Assembly (NCBI GenBank): GCA_013398955.1
Contig: VWPU01009615.1
Location: 48,212 to 112,211 of the forward strand
Reading direction: 5' to 3'
Origin: Callaeas wilsoni
Lineage: Eukaryota; Chordata; Aves; Passeriformes; Callaeidae
Length of the DNA: 64,000 nt
The translations under genes were made by a program, and so were the position numbers. Position 1 is the first letter of the stretch. Each line of letters begins with the position of its first letter. This document shows, piece after piece, positions 12,443 through 24,285 of the stretch. Below the pieces are notes generated by a model, which did no database searches, was not told where the DNA came from, and saw only the letters and a program-made list of their open reading frames with translations.

Positions 12443-14544
12443 CTTTAAGAAATATCAGGCATTAGGTGAAAGTTTTCAAATTTCTGAAAATCTGGAGCAG
12501 AACTCAACTGATGAAATGGACATGGGATCTGTTTCCTAAATCATAGCATTTGATTCACTGCAACCAAATTACCGCTTCTTAAAAGAGCCAATTTACACAT
12601 CCACTAGGAAGCCCTGGGTCTGTATTTATTCTCTCTTATAGTCTCTCTTATAAGTACTCAGGCATGCACTAAACACTGAGCTGCTGAAGTGGAACTGGGG
12701 ATAAAATCTGCTCTTCACTCCTATGAAGCCAACACAAGACTACAAGGAATGGGTTTTCTTAACACAACAAGGAAAAGAAATCTCTTGAGGATTGCTTATT
12801 ATTCTAGCTGGTGTATGAGGGACACAACATCAAAACTTTGAGGGGAGAACTAGTTCAGAGCAACATCTGCTGCTTTGTTCTCTCGCCCAGGGATGCGCTT
12901 TGCTCTCTCCAAACCTCCTGCTGCCAGCTCTGGACTCAGCTCCCAGGAGATGCACTTCCCACAGGCCGATGGACCAGCTCATTAAAGTATGTACTTTAAT
13001 TCTCAGCTTCGTGTTGCTTTGGGATTATAACTTCCCTCATTTGAAGGTAGAGCAATATGCAAAAAATTCTGACCCAATTAATAAAGGAGAAGGAACTTCC
13101 CAGGGCGCTGCAGTGGTGCAGTGCAAGCATTGAGCAAGGAACCTGCTTGGGGGAAAACCTCAGAAAACCTCCCTGCACAGAGAGAGACAGCACATTATAC
13201 AGACAGCATTGCTGCACAGTCTGGCTGGTCACCAGCATGGTGATTTTGAAGCTACAGCAAGCTGGTGTTTTAATAATCTCTTCTTCTCTAGTACAGCTAC
13301 CGGGATGTGGCATGTGTTGATGAGAACAACTTTTCTCTGCAACAGTACAGAAAAGGAAATAACTACCCTTCAAATTACAGTATTTTCCTATAACATGCTG
13401 TTCCAGCCTCTCACTTCTCCCCTATCCACAAGAGACTGGATATAGGAACCCAAATCATGTAACAACTAATATTAATTTGTTAATGTAACATCAGTTAATA
13501 CAGCTCTGGTTTGATCTCTGCATTACCACTGTGCACTCATAAAACACAAGTGAATAAACAGCAAGTGTCAGCCTCAGAAAAAAGGTAGTTCCACAAGGAT
13601 TTTCAGTGCCAACAGACAACCCAAACTACCTCCAGCGCTGAAATACTACTTGCAGCCTACTGACACACAAAAAGACATGAAACTCCTTCCCTCTTCAAAA
13701 GCAAACACTAAACAAATAAATGTCCTCACCAGACTGATACAATCTGATCTCTACTTCAAATGTCCCAGTGATCCATCTAAGCAGCAGGAAAAGGATCCAG
13801 CTTTTCAAAAAACATTTAGGATGAATAGGGTGAAATTATCCCTGCAAAAGCAGTGCTCATGGAAACCAGGATCCCCCGTGCCCAGGATCCCCTGTGCCCA
13901 TAGGCTGGTGCCAGCCCTGTGTGGGGCTGTTGCAGATAGCACGCTATTATCTGAGATGGTACTAATGACTGCTCTGAACTGAGACTTCACAAATTTAAAC
14001 TTCTGAGTTGCTCTCTGCTGTAGCCATTGCTAATCCTCCATCTTACACAACTAAGAAATGTGCTCAGCAATGAAGGGGAAAAGGCTTTTAACGATGCCTG
14101 TTGGCAGGCTTCTGGATGAGATGTGCCAGGTGTTAGCGCTGGAGGACCCGGCTCCCAGCCCACAGTGCTGGGGAAATAACTCACACTCTCGTTCCCCTGC
14201 ACGCTGTTGGGATCTGCTTCTAATACTGAGTGGCTCCCAGGCTGGGTTCCTGTGGGTAACCAGGCCATACCCACGCCTTCTGCTCATCCATATCTGGCAG
14301 TATTTAAGCGAGCTTTGAAAGGGACATGCAATAGTAGCCCCAGTTTTAGAACCTTTCTGGTTTCTCACCCCACCCAGCAAGCCCTGCTGACACCAAGTCT
14401 CCCAAATCCTGAAGCAGCTCCCTTCCAAAGACCAAACCCATCTCCTAACACACACAGCCAGAAAGCTGCAGGGGTCTGAAAGAAAGCGCAATGGTGGGAG
14501 CAGCCGACTGGAAGGGCGGCTCTCCGGTGGGAATGTTCTGCTAC
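12443..14544 (-). other. HOMER2: HOMER2 intron 6
   Basis: This 2,102-nt intron has GTAGCA donor and CTTAAAG acceptor ends. It includes a small imperfect direct repeat at about 13869-13900 (GGATCCCCCGTGCCCA, then the same with one change). Overlapping ORFs at 13987-14540 are extensions of exon 6 or noise. Confidence 0.9.
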
Positions 14545-14701
14545 CTTGCCCCTCAGCTGGTCGTTCTCCTCCTTGCAGGCTGAGAACTGCTTCTTCCAGT
14601 GCTCGATGCTGGCCGCCGACTCCTGCAGGGCTGTGGACAGCCGCGCGTTGCTCTCCCGCAGCGACTGCAGCTCCGTCTCCCATTTCTTCACATTGCATGA
14701 A
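14545..14701 (-). CDS. HOMER2: HOMER2 exon 6: coiled coil, first part
   Basis: This 157-nt exon encodes the last base of Ser176 and residues 177-228. The acceptor is TTTTTCTCAG before TTCATGCAAT; the donor is GGCAAG before GTAGCAGA. The peptide reads [20 protein letters not shown], then [20 protein letters not shown] and ends DQLRGK. It shows heptad-like spacing of hydrophobic residues, as expected for the Homer coiled coil. The exon is GC-richer than the introns around it. It starts in phase 2, matching exon 5, and ends in phase 0. The open frame in the adjacent intron on both sides is chance read-through past the splice sites. Confidence 0.96.
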
Positions 14702-16224
14702 CTGAGAAAAACAGTACACCATGAGGTGGTTTCACCTTGTATTCCTGCGAGTCGTTACTCTTTACCTGTCTGCAAACTCCCCCACTGCAGCGTGTTCACC
14801 ATTAATTTGTTGCAGTAAGACGAAGAGCACTCAGATGTGTGTAATTGCCTTTAGCCATTACATGCCTACGGAACACAGAAGCCTTAATTTGACTGTCTCT
14901 GTCAAAACAAAGGGATCTACCAGCTCCAGCAGCAGTGGGCTGTGTCTGGAACAAAAGCCCTGCTGTCGGAGCAGGCTGTAGGGTCCCGCTGCCCATGGGC
15001 ACACAGGGGTCTCACCCCGGCAGCGCACGGTCCCTGTCACCTCCCGAGCTGTGTGGCTGCAGCACCTGGGGCTGGGCACCTGGCACCCCTGCAACAAAGC
15101 CACTCTGCACATCTGCAGATGGCACAGCAATCCCAAATGGAAGATTTCAGGGGCTGACATGATCTAGATTTGAATTTATTTTAATGCTGAGTCTTAACTA
15201 TAAAAGTGTTACATAATGCTGCAGAATTAAACTACTCATTCCCTCAAGCTTCGAGCTGCAGCACAGAGCAAAAGATTAGAGGGTGAATGGGAGGAAGGCT
15301 TTGAAACTCCCTGTGTGCTACTTGCTGCCTGCCTGTGGAGGTGTCTTCAGCAAGAGGAATGAGCTAACATTACAGTTTGAAACAGGTTAAGCCATTGAAA
15401 TGTCAATAAAGAGAGATGTTTTACTTCAAACATAATATATGCAACCGTGGAACTGCTTACTGGATAACACTGCTTACAGTGATGCTTTGTTTTTTAAATA
15501 CCTTTTTAAGAGTAGCTTGATCTTGTTAGATTTTCTTTCTATTCATGGATACACATTCACATGCAAGAGGCAGACAAGGCAAGATCCCAATAGAGAATTA
15601 TTCTATTTTAATGATGTAACTTTGCATATTGCAACGCCTGTATTTTCACTACAGCTGCAAATAACTCTTCTCAGCATTTTCAAATTATTTATCAAAGCAA
15701 ATAGCAAAAAATGTGATTTCAAGGGGCTCTGTCCACAATTTAGAAATATCCCCTAAGACTTCCAAGCAGTCTGATGAAATTACACTCCTCACTTCAACTT
15801 TTTATGATTGAGTTCATTCCCTTTCATAATTTTAAATATCCATATCTATTTTCATCAAAGTAAGTGTAGCAAACTCAAAGAGGAAGAAAGATTGGCTTCA
15901 CATGTTATCAGCAGCAATTGCTCCCCTATGGCTTTAATGTTATTTCTGTAGTTCTAAAACTTCACGAAAGAAGATTGTTGTAACAGTTGGCATCAGCAGA
16001 ATAAAAGAGAGCTTATTTCTTCACAAACTACATCAGGAATAAATGAAATGGTAAATATCTCTCAACTGGATACCAGGAGGTACTTGCTAAAATCTGCTCA
16101 TTCATCCATTCTGCTGCACCATTTTAAATTAATTACAATTTGAATAATTTCTGTTAATATCGTTATCCATCAGATAATTACAGCACACTTTTCCAACACA
16201 ATGTAGGCCCTACAGGAACTTCAC
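14702..16224 (-). other. HOMER2: HOMER2 intron 5
   Basis: This 1,523-nt intron has GTGAAG donor and TTCTCAG acceptor ends. The part near exon 6 is GC-richer (about 14930-15150); the rest, about 15400-16200, is AT-rich. No repeat or gene was recognised. Confidence 0.9.
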
Positions 16225-16364
16225 CTTTGGGCTAGAGCAATTTTTAATTTATCATTCTCAGATTTGAGATGTGCCTCAGCAGGGCCACCATGTGATGCCT
16301 TCTCGTCGTCTGTGCCATTCACACTTGAAGCTCGAGTGGAGGATGGTGTTTCACGTCCAGACTC
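16225..16364 (-). CDS. HOMER2: HOMER2 exon 5: Ser/Thr-rich linker
   Basis: This 140-nt exon encodes residues 130-175 plus two bases of codon 176. The acceptor is TGTGCTGCAG before GAGTCTGG; the donor is CAAAG before GTGAAG. It opens with the 11 residues [11 protein letters not shown], then [14 protein letters not shown], and ends with the start of the coiled coil ([14 protein letters not shown]). As I recall, mammalian Homer2a and Homer2b differ by 11 residues here through a second in-exon acceptor. In this sequence the bases before the Ala codon GCT are CGA, not CAG, so that acceptor appears absent (see findings). The linker joins the ligand-binding EVH1 domain to the multimerising tail. Confidence 0.96.
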
Positions 16365-17653
16365 CTGCAGCACAACACACAAACGAACACTGGGTGTCTC
16401 CTGCATCTCCTGCAAGACCACAACACCAATTTCTTTGTAATCTTGATCCCACACCACTTGGCTGAGACCTCGGATCTCCTGGCAGAACAGTGGTAACACA
16501 CACATACCCTTTTCATCTTGGCTGCAAAGCTGGTCTGTTTAAAAAGAATGAAAAAATTATAATGATACACAAATGGAAGTTTAAAGTGTTCAAAACTTTT
16601 TAAAAGTTTCTTCCCTGATAAGGCTTGTGTTTTCTAAAAGTTGTTCGGTTTTTTTAAGATAATGAAACAATATGACACACAAAGCACAAACAAACAAACA
16701 AAAATAACATCGCTCCTCCAAAGAGATACCACTCACACACTGCTTGGTGCTGATCACCAACAGAGAACAAACAAAGTGAACTACAAAGAGCATGACCAAA
16801 GTCTTTACAAAATGAGCATCCAAAGTCAGCCACTCAGATCGATATTTGTGGGCCCACAAACGGGGGTGGTTGCAAGACTAAAACCATTCAGCAACTTTGA
16901 GTTCCTCTCTGATCAAAACCCGTCTAACTTTCCTCCAAACATTAGCCCAGGCCAGGAACACCTGCTGATCAGGGTTCACTCTTACCTAAAGCAATGCACA
17001 CGAAAATACAGCCAACCATGTAGAGAGACTGGCACGACACTCAATTTCTCCAGATTGTAGGAAAGCCAGATCTCCCTGGACACGGAGGCTCTGGTGGTAC
17101 AAGGTGTGCTGCCTGGGAAAGTGTACTGTGCAGATATACAACACGAGCTTCTCCCAGCCCCCTAAAGCACTGCCCCTGTTCCATATGACAGCTTCCCACC
17201 AGGCACCCCTCGGCAAGGGAACACTGGACACAAAGTCAGGCTCTCCACTGGCAAACCAAATGCCCACAGAAGTGGGTTGGACAGATGAAAAAAGAAGGAT
17301 ATCAATGAATCTCATTTACTGTCCGCTGAAGCACTATGCTGACTTACTTCCCAGTGACTCAAATTATGTTTAACAGTACAAATCAAAGGATGTATAGCTT
17401 CCTCTGTTATTAAAAAAGTTATAACAGCTCAAGGACTGCTGAAAAAAATTAGATTTAAATGAAAGTAAAGGGCATGGAGGGATGAAAAATATTCCTCTGA
17501 CAATGCTAATGTCCAGCAGCTGACAATTACCTTCAGCCATCTCCATTTTATATACTTTAAGCTGGCTGCCAGAAGCTGGCACAGTCCATTTGAAAATTTA
17601 ACTTTAAATTATTTATCCTGTATGTGTACATGTATTAAAGCTAAATTACAAAC
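16365..17653 (-). other. HOMER2: HOMER2 intron 4
   Basis: This 1,289-nt intron has GTTTGT donor and GCTGCAG acceptor ends. It holds short A-rich and CAAA-type stretches near 16690-16705. No other feature was recognised. Confidence 0.9.
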
Positions 17654-17746
17654 CTGTGAATGATTGCTTGAGGTCTCAATTTTCTCTTGAGATCTGTCTC
17701 TAGCAAGTTTGGCAGCTTCTTTTACTTCCTGGAACTTCTCTGCAAA
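17654..17746 (-). CDS. HOMER2: HOMER2 exon 4: end of EVH1 domain and start of linker
   Basis: This 93-nt exon encodes residues 99-129 and is in phase 0 at both ends. The acceptor is CCTTTTCTAG before TTTGCAGAG; the donor is TCACAG before GTTTGTAA. The peptide begins [20 protein letters not shown], the C-terminal helix of the EVH1 domain, and continues into a polar, charged linker ending SSNHSQ. No ORF of 60 codons starts in it because it is short, so it was found by reading the reverse strand between exons 3 and 5. Skipping it would remove the EVH1 closing helix without a frameshift. The peptide is essentially diagnostic of a Homer protein. Confidence 0.96.
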
Positions 17747-18911
17747 CTAGAAAAGGCATTGAAGGTATTTATTAACATGATTTATCATCTATTAAACCAT
17801 TAAGATTGCTATCTTTATATGGTATAGACCTCCAAAAGTGAACAACCAATTTTATTAATTTAAAATTTTTGGCATGAAAAAACATTTTAATTCTTTGGCA
17901 GCATGGTTCTTCCAAAAGAAACGGGGGTGTTTCTAAAAGAGAGACATCTCTATAACGGTGGCCAACCACAGTAAAAACCCATGGAGGAAAAGGAGCATTT
18001 GGTGTCTCCTGGTTTGATTCAGTTCTGTTTATTTCCTCCCCCTTCTCTGTTTCACTTGGTGTTGACAGTGTATTAAAGACATATGTTTAGATAAAAATAT
18101 TATCAACGTCTTCTATTCCTAAGAGCAAGTGAATTCAATTAAAGAATGCAAATAAGTTCATCTGCAGGAGGTAAGCGAGGGATTATAAAGACGTGGGAAA
18201 AAGGAGAAGAAGGTCGATCTCAATGTATGATGGAGTCATATGAAAACATAGCTTTTCTGCTCTAATTTTCTTATTACTTTCCAAAAAAAAGGTAGAAGAC
18301 TTCAGATAAAGGCTTGAATGCTTCCTGTAAGAGGGATATAACAAACTGGGGGGAGGTGAGGGGAAGGAAAGATAAAGATGGAAGGTTACAGTCCCAACCT
18401 CTAAGAGCTGCTGTAGGACATCTGCTCCAAAGCCAGCCTGGCATTTTTGAAATACAAGTATTATCACAGCCAGTCAGGGTTGCAGGGCTTCAAACACTTT
18501 AAATAGTGTTTACAATTTTAAAAGGAAGATTAAAAAGATGGAAAAAAAGGTGTAATACATAATTTATTTTTACAATTATGATGTAAGAATAGGTGACTTT
18601 ATCTTTCAGCTGAAACTGCTTTGTCTTGCTTGCCTGTGTTTTGAAAAACTTGAAATGCTACAAATGCAAGACATTTTAAAAGTAAAAATATAAACAGATG
18701 TATTTTATTGCACAGTTTGTGAACAAAAGGATTGCCATTATACCCTTGGATAATTCAGTACACTTATGAAAAACCGTAAATAAAAGCACGAAAAAAACCA
18801 TCCAATTTTACATTTGAAGAATAGAAAGAAACATTATTCACTTAGTAATTTTGCTTTCTAACTTTAAACTTACAGCAGGTATTTAGCATGCTCTCAGTAA
18901 AATGCTGGGAC

Positions 18912-19270
18912 TGTAGATGATAGCATGAGGTTAAAATGTTCCTAAAATCATGGTAGCTAAAATGGGCCTTGGAAACGGGCGTGGGCATTGTCTGTTCTAG
19001 AACCCTGCAAACCTACACCTGCGTACCCTCCTGGACAATAGATAAGAAATGCTGTGGGGAGAGGGGGCTTAAATTCATGCTTGAGCAAAAGCAATACACA
19101 CAATAGAACAATATCAAGTTAATAATCAACATACGATTATGTAAAGGAAGAGTATAAAAAGTGTCCATCTCGAATCCATGTCGGAGTCAGATTCGGGTTT
19201 GTCTGTACCCCTGATTCCCAGAGCTCTTCAACAAAAGCACCTGCATATAATCATCCAGTGATTATGTGTT
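18912..19270 (+). mobile_element. Possible retroviral LTR remnant
   Basis: The segment opens with TGTAGATGATAG and can be read to TTTCCACA, so it has TG..CA-type ends. It contains a TATAAAA at 19153-19159. About 60-85 bases further on comes CTCTTCAACAAAAGCACCTG, which resembles the R/U5 polyadenylation area of avian LTRs with a damaged AATAAA. No matching target duplication flanks these ends, so the limits are uncertain. It could be unrelated sequence with a chance TATA box. Confidence 0.35.
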
Positions 19271-19390
19271 TCCACACTAACATAGAGACTGATTAAACAA
19301 ATCTTCTCCATTTGGTCTAAATGGAATCTGGATTTACATGTGGAGGCACGTGTGTTTTGTATAACCCACACACATGGTAATTCCCAACAA

Positions 19391-19404
19391 ACACACACAC
19401 ACAC
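19391..19404 (+). repeat. (AC)7 microsatellite
   Basis: Seven perfect AC units lie just before the 34-bp tandem duplication. Confidence 0.9.
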
Positions 19405-19435
19405 ATGGCTAAATCCCACGGACGAGCACGTTCTA

Positions 19436-19503
19436 AAAGGTGAGTGACATTCTGGGTGTAGCCTACGATAAAGGTGAGTGACATTCTGGATGTAGCCTAC
19501 GAT
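19436..19503 (+). repeat. 34-bp tandem duplication
   Basis: Two adjacent 34-bp units (19436-19469 and 19470-19503) differ at one base. Each begins AAAGGTGAGTGACATTCTGG and ends TAGCCTACGAT. Each copy holds AAAG/GTGAGT, a good match to a plus-strand splice-donor consensus, although no plus-strand gene is known here. Confidence 0.95.
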
Positions 19504-20682
19504 CTGTGGCGCTGCTGGGAACGAAGATGGAGCTCTGGGGTCCAGCAGTTCCCTTCACAACAGCTGACACCGCGCACGCAAAGTGCCCTTGGATGGCAGC
19601 AGTTGCCATCTGACGGCACTGCAGTCACTGCACGCACAAATGACTTGATTACCTCTGTAGCAGTCCACAGATCGTTAGGAACAACCACATTACATTCGTG
19701 CCTTTAGTGATTTAACTCTAACTTTACACAAAGCGTCTCTCCTGCTGTGACAGAGCAGCTATAACCAGCTGATTATTTCTAAAATATTATATCAATAGTA
19801 AGTTCTACATTTGTGTTTCTCGCGGATAGTATAAGGCTGTTTTGAGCCTGTCTTTTATAATATATCTTTCTCTTTTACAATAAATCTCTTCATCTTATGT
19901 ATGAAAAATTTATGAGGGTTCTTCATGGACGATACGAAATATGAACAGACAAAAAGAATTGGAAGTGATCTATCAAATTTTATTTTGCAGCTATCTTCGT
20001 AAAGCACACAGGAGACTGCTGTGAAAAATTATGTGAGCTGGGAAGAAAAGGACATTTTCCCCCATTTCCATAATAAAAAATTGTATATGATTGAGCAACA
20101 CTAATCTTCAATACTAACCCAATAATGACCTCTTTGCATAACAGATTTCAGTCATGTCTCTGGTTCACCAACGCATGTATTAAACCCATTTGCATTTAGA
20201 AAGTGCTTGCTGTTCTGAGAGGGGCAATGCCAGCCCCAGCTCTGCAGCACTGCAACACCCGTGGAGCTGAGCAGAGCAGGAGGTTCTGGAGCCACCCAGA
20301 GCCCGAGGCTGGCTGAGTGTGGCACAGCCACAGGGCCAAATCACTGGGAGAAATCAGAGCTGATTTCTCTCTAGTAACCAACTGCTTCTGCCCCAAACAC
20401 AAATAATCGACAAATAATTGGTACCACAAAATCATGCCCCACCTCCAAGGTCTAAGCTGTCTTTGAGCCATCAAACCATTACAACAAAAGGGAATGCTTT
20501 CTGAATGTCAAATTCCTAATGAAAAAGTGAAATAATCTTCTGTTCAGTAAATGAAAACTTGGCAATTGTGGTCTCAAGGGGCAATGAAAATCTAAATACT
20601 CAAAACCAACTAAAACTTCAGATTGTTTCTTCTCCTTACCTCCATGCTTGCCCTCTGGCAAAGTTCCCAACATCACCAAAAG

Positions 20683-20697
20683 AAAAAAAAAAAAAAA
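20683..20697 (+). repeat. Poly(A) run, 15 nt
   Basis: Fifteen consecutive A residues. No retroposed gene body was recognised beside it. Confidence 0.9.
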
Positions 20698-20986
20698 GAC
20701 TGGAGTAGGAGAGATGCCAACTGAATACCACCCCAATAGTCCATAATGGATTACAGGACGTGTGTCTTCCCACTCCCCAGGAAGCTGTGACTAAGCTGCA
20801 ATAGGGAGAAGATTTGCTGCTACCAACACTTGTGAAGCCTTTTGGTCAGGCGGCTGCAGCCCATGAGCACTGCTTGATTAGGAGTCTTGGCCAGTGAAAT
20901 TTAATGGGGACTCAAGGATGCTACTGTGAATTGCACAAATTATTTAAAGGCTGTTCAAACCCGCAGTCAGTTTGTCACCAGGAGAA

Positions 20987-21000
20987 ATATATATATATAT
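20987..21000 (+). repeat. (AT)7 microsatellite
   Basis: Seven perfect AT units within intron 3. Confidence 0.9.
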
Positions 21001-24000
21001 TCAAATAGATCTCCTTAGCATTTTATACATTAAAAAGCATGATTTTGTACGCATAAATTTTAAGCTACTGGTCTGGCATTATATTTCATGTCTCCTACTG
21101 ACAAATTGTGCCAGTATCGGATGAAACAGCTGCTCCCACCCAAAGCAGGCTCATAAATATTTCATCTCCCTCTCCGTTTGCAGAAGGCTGGGTGATGTGA
21201 CAGCCCCAGGGGAGCACCGCTGTGCCATGACCCACAACACACGCGTGCTTTTCTTGTGGTTCTCCCAGGATGAGCCCTCAGCATGGGGCAGACGGGCACC
21301 CAGCAAGACTATGTACCCCAGAAAGTGCCCAGTAATTTGCTCTGTGCCAGCCAGGGCGTGTCCAGCTCTGATGCCAGCTGGACCAGGGCTGTGCTGTGTG
21401 CTGGGGCAGGCTCTGCCCCAAGCTTGCTGCCCTGCGACGCAGTGACTGGCACACATAATGTGCAAGACTGCAGAGAAATAAAGTCCAGAGCTTCCCAGGG
21501 GCCAGAGGCAGCTGCTTTATGATGTGCAAAGTCTGGCTTTACTGGGTTTCTCACCCGTATAAATCTTTGTCCCTATGCCCTTGACTACCTGCAGCTCCTC
21601 ATATAGCACGGCTGCCTCAAAGCACCCTGAACGACACAAAATCTTCCTTAACCACTTCGTGTGCAAAATACAGCACTACCTGTGCAGCACCAGCCCTGCC
21701 TCTTCACACCCACACACAGTCAGCTTCTTGTGAGTCCTGTCTCAGTTCGGCTGAAGCGATGCTTGAACAATGCCTTGAGACTTTTCTGAGGCACAGGGTG
21801 GGAAGGGGGGAAAGGAGGGGTCAGCGGGTCCTGAAAAAGGGGAAAAGGACCCTGAGTAGGACACCAATTTAAGCCCTGGGATTTGCCCAATCAATCTGAA
21901 TGGTAATTAGGTTACTGGGTCACGGAATGCAGTTTTCATTAATGGCTCATGTTTAATTTGAACTGCTTTTCCCTATAGGTATGGATTAATGCTTTAAGTA
22001 TCTCAAGAGAAGCAAGGCATTAGAATGAGGCAATATCTTTTATTAGGCCAAGCAATATACTTAAAAATGCAGGCATTTTCAGGCATGCTAACCTCTTCTC
22101 CTGCCTCATTATTATCCGTTGTTCTCAGCAGATATTTTTCAGCTTTATTTATTTATATTTATTTTAAGCGAGGGCTATTGATCTCTGGTTTAGTGGAGTT
22201 TTAGCGCATCCTTCCAATTCCTGACTAAGCACTTAAAATTATTTCCTGTAAAATAGGCAAGCTTTAATTTATATCTTTTATAAGACTATAATGATATTAA
22301 TATAAAATGAAACTTGATTTTACTATTCCCAATACACTTATATAGCTGTAATCTCACTCTCAACTCTGATCTTTCTTACTAATGGCTCAATAATTAAACT
22401 GAGAAGCATAGACAATAAAGGAGTATCTTTGTCCCATTGCTTTACATGGTGGTAATAAACCAGGTTTTCTTATATTTTTCAGCTATGTAACTGTCAGAAT
22501 TTTGAGTTTTTTCTTTTTTAAAAGATCATCTCAAGCTATTTTCAGAAGTGCTCCACTTAAGCTCCGTCTCAGTATTCTGACGAGAAAAAGTCTTTCTGCT
22601 GATTTGGAAAGCCTTTCATGCAAGTAGAAGGTTGTATTTTGGGCAGTGGGCTCTTCAGCAGATCATGCAGTGAAAACAAATGTGCAAAATGACCTGGAAA
22701 GAAACACAGCTGGTGCTGGTGCCCCCGTGCCCACACCACATGTTACTGAGGCTCTAGCCTGGCCATGTGAACACTGACGAGCTGATACCAGCAATGCACT
22801 TCCTCTAAGTCTGTGCTTGAACAGTCTGGAGAACATGGTAAAATTTCTCTGATTAGGGTGCAAGAACATCCAAATGTAACTCCTACCTTACTGTAGTGAA
22901 CCCAGTGCCTTAGGATATTATTAACCTCTCTTCTGCTGAGCCAGACTCAGCACCAGCTGCCCCACGTGGCACATGGTGCATGTTTAGGCTCAGCCTGCAC
23001 TGAGGTACCGTGGAGTCATGTCATGTTCCAGAGGGGTAACTTCAGTTGTTTTAATCCAGGATTAAAAATCACTATCTAGAGGTGCTAATTCTCTCATTCA
23101 GTGTCCAAAGGTTGCATTGTATCGTGTTTATCTGCTACTCAAAACATATTATTCCCCTAGGTCCACTTTAATCCTCCCCTATTCCCACACTTATTAGCTA
23201 CTATGAACATCTCTTTGCCCAGGAGCGAAGAATGCATAGGTGAAATGAGCAGTCCTGCACACTTGAGCAAGCATCATAAAACATAAGCATCTCCAGCAAC
23301 TCCTTTTTAAACAAGCTTTGCACATCATGCCTTTATCATCCCTGAAGAACAGATTAATGCCATGGCACTTTTATGGGCATCCCAGGTCCAAAAATAATTT
23401 AACATATGAAAAGTAAAATAACTTTTACCTCTAAGAAACACTTGCAAAAATGCAATTCTCTAGAAATTGCAAAAACTTATTAAGACAGACTTACTAAAGT
23501 AAATTCCTATAACAACTCGCTTGACAGGAAAGTCCTTCTAGTGCAGTGCTCTGCCTTTGCTGTTTTAGACAGCACAAGAAACACCTTGTTCTCCTGATCA
23601 TTTCCTTATTAATGCACAGGAGAGGACAGCAACATGAGAGGCTGTGCCATGCCCAAGGACACTGTGCTGAGGTCACTTATGAAGCCCAGTGCCAAGCAGC
23701 CAATGCTTCAGGAGTCAAGTATGTGTTAGATAAGCAGGGCTTTTTCCTACATGAACAATCATCTCAGCTGCTTGATAAGCACTTGTCAAGACCACTACTC
23801 CAATGACAGAGGAGTATTTTCAGGTGCTGGTTATTCAGAACAAGAGGCTGCTCCAGCCTTTACAAGCCTGCTAATGTACCCAGTCCCTGGTCCAGGGAAG
23901 CGTTTCACTAATACCAAACTCAGGATGAGGGGTTTGGTACCTATGCAGAGGCAGTTTTGCCAGCAAGCCTGACATCAGCCCTCCCTGTCCACTGATGCCC

Positions 24001-24153
24001 TGCCACCAGCAGCACTCACTGCTACCCACAGACCAGAGACGAGCGACTTGCACTGCTGAAGAGGACCTGCAGAAACAGACGGGTTGGAGGGGTGCTACCC
24101 TGCATGAACAAGAAGCCAGGCAGCCTTTGCAGAAATGCAGTGAGCCCTGTTAC

Positions 24154-24285
24154 CTTTGTCAGCTGCTGCTCGGAGGGGAAGCCCAGCCCGAACACAGTGT
24201 TGGCTCTGCTGTCCGCCCACTGCCCGAACTTCTGCGACGTTTTAGTGAAGGTCATGTTGGGGGTGATGGTGCTGTTTATGATCAC
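24154..24285 (-). CDS. HOMER2: HOMER2 exon 3: EVH1 domain, second part
   Basis: This 132-nt exon encodes residues 55-98 and is in phase 0 at both ends. The acceptor is CTGTGGCCAG before GTGATCATAAAC; the donor is AAAG before GTAACAGG. It carries the core of the EVH1 fold, including [26 protein letters not shown] and FGLGF. Phe74 and Gly89, two further conserved ligand-contact positions of Homer EVH1 domains, are present. A Pro at position 91 (GFPSEQ) stands where I remember Ser in mammals, a small difference expected between classes. The exon lies isolated between a 6.4-kb intron and a 16.4-kb intron. Skipping it would keep the frame but destroy the EVH1 domain. Confidence 0.97.

Larger units (their letters stand above)
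17747..24153 (-). other. HOMER2: HOMER2 intron 3
   Basis: This 6,407-nt intron has GTAACA donor and TTTTCTAG acceptor ends. It carries the LTR-like segment at about 18912-19270, the (AC)7 run at 19391-19404, the 34-bp tandem duplication at 19436-19503, a poly(A)15 at 20683-20697 and an (AT)7 at 20987-21000. The sequence 21960-22520 is plain AT-rich. No coding sequence was recognised. Confidence 0.9.

Noticed and set aside
14051..14722. A 223-codon minus-strand ORF overlapping HOMER2 exon 6
   Set aside because: It is in a different frame from the true exon and is interrupted by real splice sites. GC-rich composition explains it.
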